Part shown: in pieces, positions 56,612 to 64,000 of the stretch
Position numbering within the stretch: the stretch's first letter is position 1
Layout: every line of letters starts with the position of its first letter
DNA from: Erythroxylum novogranatense
Lineage: Eukaryota; Streptophyta; Magnoliopsida; Malpighiales; Erythroxylaceae
Assembly: GCA_029891385.1 (NCBI GenBank)
Contig: CM057232.1
Span: 62,991,824 to 63,055,823 of the forward strand
DNA length: 64,000 bases
Direction: 5' to 3'
Position numbers and translations under genes: made by a program
The notes under the pieces: model-generated
Seen by the model: the letters and a program-made list of their open reading frames with translations, nothing else
The model's database searches: none
What the model was told of the DNA's origin: nothing

Positions 56612-57090
56612 TCCAACTAAATTAAGTCAACACTTAATTCATAATTCATAACAAAACCTAAGACGGCCAACCTCTCATTATACCGTTCATCTTGATGCAT
56701 CTTGCTGCCGCAGATGAACCCGAGTCATCTTAGTAGTGAAGAGTAGCCTCGAGGTCTCGAACCTTTCGCATCGAGCTTGCTCATCAAACAGCTCTCTAAG
56801 ATGAAACACTATGGTATTAGCATCCATAGACTCATGCCGCTTCGCAGACTCTGGTGACATCGAGGCAAGCATAATGCAGTAGCCATGTCACCGCTCTTTA
56901 AGATGTTTACGATATGTTTTCGATCCTCATCGAAGCATCAACAAAGCAGTGGATCAGAAGTGGAACATCTAGGACATAGCCCGTTCCTCGGATCGAGAAC
57001 AATTCTCGATTTCTCGTAATCTAGAAAGTTGGGTCTAGTTAATTTGTTCGAGTCCATTAGTGAGCAAATTCACATCGGAAGTCATCTTCA
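56612..57090 (-). pseudogene. Copia-E2 gag N-terminus (frameshifted)
   Basis: Reading from about 57086 the element strand starts MTSDVNLLTNGLEQIN and is soon broken by stops. A later open piece, 56687-56872, has MLASMSPESAKRHESMDANT and HLRELFDEQAR, a UBN2-like segment. The start is chosen by resemblance to copia gag openings, with low certainty. Confidence 0.6.
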
Positions 57091-57753
57091 ATAACCTATA
57101 GGAAAGAGAGAAAGAATGTTAGAATAGAATTACATGCATGATCATAAGGACTTGAATGACATGCATATGGCTCCCACTAGTTTCAAAGAATCCATAACCT
57201 CAAGACGAATCCAAGAAACATTATGACAAAATGTCCTAGTGGGTCGATATCCCACATTACTAAAATGACCTTGGGTTTACCCAACAAGCCACCTTAGGTC
57301 AATCGGTAGGTATCGGTCATACCAATTGCATCATAGATATCCGACATTACTAAAATGACCTTGGGTTTACCCAACAAGCCACCTTAGATCTATCGGCAGG
57401 TATCGGTCATACCATTTGCTTCATAGATGCAACTATCAACTAGTGCTATCAACTCGTGATGTATGCACACATTGGGTTATCAACTCTTGATGCGCGTACA
57501 TCGATGCACACCGCCCAATTTCGCCTCTGTCCACGTTGACCTTGAGTTTACTCAACAAATCAACGCTTCTAGTGAAAACCGACCCATTAATCCAAAAATC
57601 TTATTTTCATGGTTCGAACATATCCGTATAGAGTGAGCTTGGGTTTACCCAACAACCCAACTCTATAAGAACTCTGGTTCTCCCCATATTATCGTCACAA
57701 GCAATAGGCAACTCCGACCTAGTCATGGTTTCTTCGTTATATACGACACAAGT
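57091..57753 (-). other. Copia-E2 5' leader with repeated hairpin
   Basis: A leader of about 660 bp between primer site and gag, without real ORFs. It has a 90-bp tandem duplication (57251-57340 and 57341-57429) and four copies of a short inverted repeat (57271, 57361, 57542, 57639). On the element strand each makes a 5-bp stem with a TAAA loop. Confidence 0.75.
57251..57429. repeat. 90-bp tandem duplication in the Copia-E2 leader
   Basis: Two units beginning CCCACATTACTAAAATGACC and CCGACATTACTAAAATGACC match over almost their whole length, differing by a handful of substitutions. Confidence 0.9.
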
Positions 57754-57754
57754 G

Positions 57755-57766
57755 GCTCTGATACCA
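57755..57766 (-). promoter_or_regulatory. Copia-E2 primer-binding site
   Basis: The element strand has TGGTATCAGAGC one base inside the 5' LTR, of initiator tRNA-Met type. It establishes that the right-hand LTR is the 5' one. Confidence 0.88.
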
Positions 57767-57767
57767 C

Positions 57768-59661
57768 TGTAGGAAAATCCCGGTGTGAGCATCACATGCC
57801 CACGGTGCAGAAAACAAAATTTTTTTGTTCCGAGACCTTCCCGAAAGCCAGGATCCATGTGTCTATACAACAAACTCAAACCATAACGGCCAAAGGAGAC
57901 CGTCTCTAACGGTATCCACGCAGAGATCGGAGAACCTAACCGGGACAAATCCTTTGACCCGGGAATAGCTAGAATAAATTAAAGACTGCTAGATCTTACC
58001 TTTGTTCTTGGAGAGCTTGAATCAACGATGAAGAAGAATGAAGAGGAAGAAGACTTGGAGAGGAGCTTGAAGATGATCGTTGATGAGAGAACTAGGTTTT
58101 CACAAAACCTTTCCAATTCTTTAAAAGCCACAAAGATCATCATCTTCCATGGAGAAAGAAACTCTTTCTTTTGCTTCAAAAGCCTTAAACAACGATCATC
58201 ACTCTTCCTCTATCACCAACGATCATCATTCTTCCTTCTTACTTCATTCTTTTGTCATTTTGTGATTTAATGCCTTATGGTGACAAGGCATGTCAAAGAA
58301 GCTTCCTTTTGCTTCTTCTTTCCTCCCACGTATATACGTATATATATATTAATTAATTAATTCTTTAATTATATATATATATATATATAAATGCTGAAGT
58401 GGTCCAGTCATACTGGGGTCGGTCCAACCGGCCTACCGGGTCCCAGTATGGGAAAAACCTCCGGAAACGTTTTTCAGCAGTATCGATGTCGCGATCTCAT
58501 CGGGACATATCTCGATCTCATCGGGATCTATTTAGTCCGTTTGCTCTCCATATATTGGAACTCTGTCCAAAACTATTTTACAAATTCTCCGAGACACTCT
58601 TATGCGTGTGACCCATTAAGTTCCCAGTTATGTTGGCCACTTAGATTAACACTTAATCTAAGCAAGTCATGAGCGGTATCTAGCAACACATCATGACCCC
58701 CAATTGACCGAAAAGTAATTGGTTTGACGAATGAACATGTATTCATCATGAACCATATCACGAACCTTTCCATAGACAATTACCGTGCAATTCGTCCTTT
58801 CACCATGCTATACCCCACTTGGTTATGAGTATGGGCAATGTGTCAACTCTTACTAGACTGACTACGTCAAATCTAGTCCAAGTGATTTCAGTTCTTGTCC
58901 TGGGACTCATTACTTTATATGTCACTGAAGACACTCTTCATGACATATATACTCCGGCCAGAGATTTCCAAGTAATGACCCTGACAAGAGGCCATGGGTA
59001 TCATCTTCTGCGATCACAGAAGTGGTGAATCCTCTATTGGATACTCAATTACCTTCGAATACCTCAAGTTGTACCCAAATACCACCTTATGAGCGACCTC
59101 TGTAAGGCAACAAGGAATGAAGTCAAAGCACAGAATCAGTATCCAAGATATCCTTGAGTACCTCAAGTCTAAGGATACTTGCACCATTGCTATGATGAGA
59201 TTATCACTGACATTAGAATAGGACATCCATGTGATGATCTCATAGCAGGTCATCCAATGTACTTACTACCTCTAGTAAGCATCCACATCTCAACCCTAAA
59301 TATCTCATATTTACAGCTTCTGAGATCCACTGCTTGATCAAATCAAGGAGCTTGAGATGTACTAGTCTCTCCGGATCGCCGATGTTCAGTTTCAGTAATC
59401 CTACGACTAGGGATAATTTAGATACTGACATAATTACACATGATAGGAATCTCAATAGTATGATCACATCACAATTTCCTTCATGCTATGTCATATATCA
59501 TGGACTTCATTAATTTGTTCATAGATCAATATCCATATCAGTTCATAAATAATGAACATCAAATTAATGAAATATGTCTTTCTTTATTTATTCATAAAGT
59601 CTGTACACAACTTTGTACAAAACGCGCTAAAGGCGATTGCCTTTAGGGCACTACTCTAATA
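57768..59661 (-). repeat. Copia-E2 5' LTR
   Basis: 1894 bp, partner of 51273-53164. Its outer end reads CTCTAATA, a CA-to-TA change, followed by the target-site duplication CGTGC. Confidence 0.92.
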
Positions 59662-60830
59662 CGTGCTTGGATCGTTGATGAGACCTTGGTTCCTTTGCCT
59701 GCGCAATAGCCCCATTGTTGTCACAATACAACTGTATGGGCCCATCACAGCTAGGAACCACACCAAGTTCAGTAATGAACTTTTTGATCCAAACTGCTTC
59801 CTTTGCTGCGTCTGAAGCGGCAATGTACTCTACCTCATTTGTTGAATCAGCAGTCGTCTCTTGTTTGGAACTCTTCCAACTGACTGCCCCGCCGTTCAGT
59901 GTGAATATATAACCTAATTGGGATTTGTAATCTTCTTTATCAGATTTTGCTCTGGCATCTGTATGCTCGCTCACTTTTAGATTTTCATCTCCATATATCA
60001 AGAAAACATCCTTAGTCCTTCTCAAGTACTTGAGGATATTCTTGACAGCCACCCAATGGCTCTCACCAAGATCCGATTGGTATTTGCTAGTAACACTTAA
60101 ACCATATGATACATCAGGTCTCGTACATAGCATAGCGTACATGATAGATCCTACTGCACATGCATACATGATCATATTCATGCGCATCCTCTCATCTTGT
60201 GTCTTAGGACATATAGATTTTGAGAGTGTTATCCCATGAGTCATGGGAAGGTACCCTCTCTTGGATTGCTCCATGCTAAACCTCTTTAGCATCTTGTCTA
60301 TGTACGTTGATTGTGAAAGACCAAGCAACCTTTTTGATCTATCTCTATAGATCTTTATCTCAAGGATATAAGTTGCTTCACCAAGATCTTTCATGAAAAA
60401 TTGTTTGGACAACCAAATCTTCACAGATTGTAGCATAGAGACATCGTTTCCTAGTAATAATATGTCATCTACATATAGAACGAGGAATATGATTGCACTC
60501 CCACTAATCTTCTTATACACATAGTGTTCATCAGGATTTTGTGAGAAACCAAACTCTTTGATTATCTCATCAAAGTGGATATTCCAACTCCTGGATGCTT
60601 GTTTCAATCCATAGATGGATTTCTGAAGCTTGCATACCTTTTCACCATAATAGGAGATGAAGCCCTCTGGTTGTGTCATATACACATCCTCGGCTAGATT
60701 TTCATTTAGGAAAGCTATCTTCACATCCATTTGCCATATCTCATAATCATAATGAGCGACAATGGCTAGGAGTATCCTAATGGATTTAAGCATTGCTACT
60801 GGACTGAAGGTCTCGTCGTAGTCAATTCCT
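59662..60830 (-). pseudogene. Copia-E1 reverse transcriptase and RNase H
   Basis: An open frame of about 376 codons inside E1 (to 60793) has QMDVKIAFLNENLAEDVYM, the catalytic box LYVDDILLLGND, FSMEQSKRGYLPMTHGITLS, and RNase H down to YCDNNGAIAQAKEPRSHQRS. It is closely similar to the E2 protein with scattered substitutions (for example DSTNEVEY for DSTTEAEY). The N-terminal part of RT (60794-60967) is broken by a stop and a shift. The last residues of the open frame are shared with the E2 LTR junction and are not original. Confidence 0.85.
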
Positions 60831-60967
60831 TGTCATTGACGAAAACCTTTGGCCACAAGCCTTGCTTTATAGGTAATCACATTACCATCCATATCGGTTT
60901 TCTTTTTGAAAACCTATTTACACCCTATAGGTTTTATTCCTTCAGGTGCCTCAACCAAAGTCCATAC

Positions 60968-61497
60968 TTAGTTTTCATACATGGAATCCATTTCTGTTTT
61001 CATGGTGTGAAGCCATTTCTCAGACTCTGAACTCTTCAAAACCTCTTCATAGGTAGTAGGCTCATTATCTTTTATGGGCAATACATCATTTTTTTCAATC
61101 ACAAAAAATCCATATCTCTCAGGAACAGAGCGTATCCTACACGACCTACGAACTTTCTGTGTTGAAGAAGGTTGAACTGTTACTTCATCTGTATGAGTCA
61201 CAGTCTCAGGTTCAAGCAGTTGATCTGCGTTTGTTCGAACATTTTGAACTTCTTCGAGCTCAATTTTGCTCCCACTGTCTTCTTTTAAAAAAAACCCTTT
61301 CTCTAATAAGACAACATGCTTTGAAAAAAACACTTTTTGTTCCTCAGCAAGGTAAAATTGATATCCCATTGTTTCTTTAGGATACCCTATGAACAAACAC
61401 TTGTTAGACTTCACATAAGCCAGACAACCCCAAACTTTCAAATGAGAAAGATAAGGTTTTTTGTTAATCCACATCTCATATGGAGTAACATCAACTG
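60968..61497 (-). pseudogene. Copia-E1 integrase C-terminus and integrase-RT linker
   Basis: This piece has TPYEMWINKKPYLSHLKVWG, FIGYPKETMGYQFYLAEEQ and the linker EPTTYEEVLKSSESEKW. Compared with E2 it lacks about 15 residues after LAYVK. It is cut at 61497 by the Tekay-1 LTR, and the target-site duplication there would be AACTG, though the right flank is outside the window. Confidence 0.83.
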
Positions 61498-62154
61498 TGT
61501 TGAACCCCAAATTTTTATTACTTTATTATATTAAGCATGATTTAATTTATTTTGAGGTCTTTTTAGGTTTATTAATTTGGAGTAATTAGCATGTCATTGT
61601 TAGGAGGAATTATTGTTGGAATTGATGGAATTAAGGTATAAATGTAGTAAGAATGCATGAGGGGTACTTTTAGTAGATCACTTAAACCTTGAAGTTATAA
61701 GGCATAAGTGGAAGGGCATAAGGGTCATTTTATAAGCTTTAAGGGTGTAAATTAGAAGAAGAAGTGATTTTGTCTTGTATGAGAAGAGAGTGTCATGGGT
61801 GTGAGGAGGAAAGAAGAAGGGAAGAAAGCCAAGCTAGGGTTTTGGAGAAATTGAAGAATTTGAAGCTTCTCCAAGTAAGTATAAGTATTAATTGGATGAA
61901 TGAACCTTATTTAGTGATAGTTAGAAGTGAAAATGAGGTTGAATGTGTGTAGGGAGTTATTATGGAATGGTGTACGAGAATGTTGTAATCTTTTAGGGTT
62001 CATGATTTTGTTGTGTTTGTGGCTAATTTTGGGTTGAAATGAGTTTAAAAATGAAGTAGGAATGATGGTTTAGGGTTAAGATGAATTATATTTGAATTAT
62101 GGGAGGTATATGATTGAAGAATGTGGGAAAAACAGGTATTCAGGTGATTTTGGG

Positions 62155-62230
62155 CTCGCACGTCGCGACGTGCTCATGCGCGTCGTGGCCTACTTGACTT
62201 CCTCGTCATGGCGAAATCGAAGCTTCATGG
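62155..62230. repeat. CpG-rich module cluster 1, Tekay-1 LTR
   Basis: GCACGTCGCGACGTGCTC (a near-perfect palindrome), GCGCGTCGTGGCC and CCTCGTCATGGCGAAA lie at the position of the LARD-1 clusters, just before the shared TTTTCCTGCACAGACAT. Confidence 0.75.
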
Positions 62231-63524
62231 CAAAAAATCCTGTTTTCCTGCACAGACATATTTTTGTATTTTAGGCATACCTTTTGCTGTAGATGTCCAA
62301 ATGAGGTGATTTTTGATTCGTTGTAAACTAGAGACAAAGGGATACAGGTTTCATGAAGAAAGGAAGTTTTGAATCAGTCTCGAAGGATCTCATATTTTGG
62401 ATGGAATTCGAGTATAGATTATAGTGTTTTCACTTTTGATTTTCAAAGCTTTATGAATTTCCTTTGAATGTTGTTTGAATGAGAACTTGGTTTGTTATAG
62501 GAAACCAAGCAGACCTAATCCAATCGCAAGAGGGAGGAGAACATTGAACTTGGATTATCAAGCAATATTTGGTGGGTAATATATTTATAGTTGTTGTGTA
62601 TGGGCAAATTGTCTTGCTTGCTTGCATGTGTGTGTGACATTGCTTGTTTTGAATTATGGAAATTGTTGAAAATGCATTGTGATTGTGATCATGTATTGCC
62701 TTGAAAAATATCACGGCATTTTGTATGAATGAAAAGATGGGAAGCATGATGAGCCTGAAAAGTATGAAAGCATTTGATAAAATGATTTGAGCATGAAATG
62801 AATATGTGCTTTGTTTGGGCAAGAGAGGAACGTTTTGTTAGTCACGTGCACGTCGACATATAGCCTTCTCCCAGCTGCCCGCTTGAGGCCACGAGATCCT
62901 GAGAAATTGGACTTATTTTGTTCACGGCACGGAACTCTCGAGCCATTTGTTGTGCATTTCATTATTGGTTTGTTAGGCATGATGCATAATTAATTGTTAT
63001 GTGGTGATAAAGAAATTACATGACATATTCTTTGTGATGACATTTTGGTAGCTATAAGATTGTGATTAAATTATTAAGTATTGAATTGCTATATATTTAT
63101 GTTTATATATGCTTGAGTGTGTGGCTCGTTGCCAATGGCTATAAATGTATAAGTCACTGAGCTTCGCAGCTCACCCCATTACCTTCCACTCCTCAGGTGC
63201 GGCTCAAGATAACAGTTGATCCTTACAAGGCATCAAAAAGTCCAAGATAGTTAGAAGCTTTTGTACTAAGTTAGTGATTTTGGCTAGCTTTTCAAGCATA
63301 TCAACATTGAGCATCGTTATGTATTTTGTTTTATGCTTTGATATGTATTGTGTTATGTTAGCAAAGTTTGTTCAATCCCTTTGAATTGTAATGACATGAA
63401 AAATTGAAGTTCCTTTTGTATATGAGTGTGTTTAACTTTTAGTTAAAATAAATGTGCATGTGTTAGTATGGATTGCTAAATGTTGGGAGTCGGGTTTCGT
63501 AAATTTGGGAGTTCACCATGAGAG

Positions 63525-63655
63525 CCGATCTGTGTCGCATGGCGTCACCATGAGAGTTCGCCTTGTGGCCGAAGTTCGGCTGTGTGACGCTTTCTATGGC
63601 GCCATCCACGGCTAGCATTTTGTCGCCGCGACGAACCCGCCATTTTCCCCTGCTG
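63525..63655. repeat. CpG-rich module cluster 2, Tekay-1 LTR
   Basis: TGTCGCATGGCGTCACCATG, GTTCGCCTTGTGGCCGAAG, CTATGGCGCCATCCACGG and TTGTCGCCGCGACGAACC recur within 130 bp near the LTR end. Confidence 0.7.
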
Positions 63656-63763
63656 CTGATCGTTTAAACTTGAATGTTTTCGACCCTCCCCTCACGCGAT
63701 CCTTACTTGACGACCCAGAGCGGTTGCCTCGGGATAGGAAGCGGGACCCGGTCCCAACATGTT

Positions 63764-63775
63764 TGGTATCAGAGC
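63764..63775 (+). promoter_or_regulatory. Tekay-1 primer-binding site
   Basis: A perfect TGGTATCAGAGC lies four bases after the LTR end, the same spacing as in LARD-1. Confidence 0.87.
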
Positions 63776-63943
63776 TTAGGATTTTTTGTTCCTAAGCTTA
63801 GAATGCATAATAGTATGAATTGCTTTGATATGTGATTATTTGTTGCATTGTCAATTTATTGATTGCATTAAATGACTTGCATATCATGCATACATATAGG
63901 AATTAAGATTAACATGTAGCTAATCCTTAGTGTTTATATTTGA

Positions 63944-64000
63944 ATGAGTAAGATGTCACCTCGTAGAAGGACACGAGGAGTTCTGCAAGGATTAGTTGCA
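63944..64000 (+). CDS. Tekay-1 gag, first 19 codons (truncated by the window)
   Basis: An ATG preceded directly by an in-frame TGA opens a frame reading MSKMSPRRRTRGVLQGLVA. A short arginine-rich start soon after the primer site is typical of Tekay/Del gag. A second ATG at 63953 is an alternative start. Too short for a domain call. Confidence 0.55.
   Translation, partial: MSKMSPRRRTRGVLQGLVA

Larger units (their letters stand above)
51273..59661 (-). mobile_element. Copia-E2: near full-length Ty1/copia element nested in its own family
   Basis: This 8.39-kb element has LTRs of 1892 and 1894 bp and exact CGTGC target-site duplications in Copia-E1 (right LTR end mutated to AATA). Element-strand order is LTR, primer site, hairpin leader, gag, protease, integrase, RT, RNase H, polypurine tract, LTR. 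Long pol ORFs and similar LTRs mark it as the younger of the pair. Gag and protease are damaged. Confidence 0.92.
49274..61497 (-). mobile_element. Copia-E1: older Ty1/copia element, split by Copia-E2 and cut by Tekay-1
   Basis: The 3' LTR (49274-51079) and the last 193 bp of the interior (51080-51272) lie left of Copia-E2. RNase H, RT and the end of integrase resume at 59662-61497. The reconstruction rests on CGTGC flanking E2 on both sides and on colinearity with E2 itself. The rest of E1 was displaced past the window end by Tekay-1 at 61498. Confidence 0.87.
61498..63759 (+). repeat. Tekay-1 5' LTR
   Basis: 2262 bp, TGTTGAACCCC to GTCCCAACA. The opening (AAGCATGATTTAATTTATT), the CpG cluster and the GC-richer block at 62820-62960 align with LARD-1 LTRs. 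The 3' part is different and holds a second CpG cluster (63525-63655). Confidence 0.85.
61498..64000 (+). mobile_element. Tekay-1: Tekay/Del-like gypsy element, 5' end only
   Basis: It comprises the 5' LTR, primer site, short leader and the first codons of gag. LTR homology to LARD-1 makes it a member or relative of the same family. The window ends before pol, so whether it is autonomous is unknown. Confidence 0.8.

Overview
The window is repeat-dense plant nuclear DNA, AT-rich, and I found no host gene. Every recognisable coding stretch belongs to an LTR retrotransposon: Ty1/copia (including a Sirevirus-like element) and Ty3/gypsy (Athila-like and Tekay/Del-like). All primer-binding sites resemble the plant initiator tRNA-Met type (TGGTATCAGAGC or close to it). 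This mix suggests an angiosperm, probably a eudicot, in gene-poor heterochromatin. I cannot name the species.

The elements are nested, and most junctions can be read to the base from TG...CA ends and 5-bp target-site duplications (TSDs). The oldest layer is a decayed plus-strand copia family (Copia-C1) covering about 1-32877. It has three LTR-plus-leader junctions in direct orientation. Into it went (a) a minus-strand Sirevirus-like copia with an envelope-like region (Sire-1, 4583-14043), (b) a plus-strand gypsy element with near-identical 2.6-kb LTRs and a dead 3.3-kb interior (LARD-1, 19533-28084), (c) a solo LTR (28377-29978), and (d) a minus-strand Athila-like gypsy whose 3' LTR starts at 32878.

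The Athila-like element keeps gag, protease and an envelope-like ORF but I see no RT, RNase H or integrase. It was split by LARD-2 (37446-47369; TSD TTAAC), two 4.6-kb LTRs around only 646 bp, and by Copia-E1 at 49274. Copia-E1 was split by a second member of its own family, Copia-E2 (51273-59661; TSD CGTGC), and by a plus-strand Tekay-like element at 61498 whose gag begins just before the window ends. The nesting is therefore at least four deep: C1, Athila-1, E1, then E2 and Tekay-1.

The most unusual structures are not genes. They are CpG-rich palindromic modules at about 25-bp spacing inside LTRs of different gypsy families, with spacers in different order in the two LTRs of one element; a four-fold hairpin in the Copia-E2 leader with a compensatory base change; ATGA-overlapping envelope-like ORFs in Sire-1; and two non-autonomous elements whose LTRs look far better preserved than their coding capacity.
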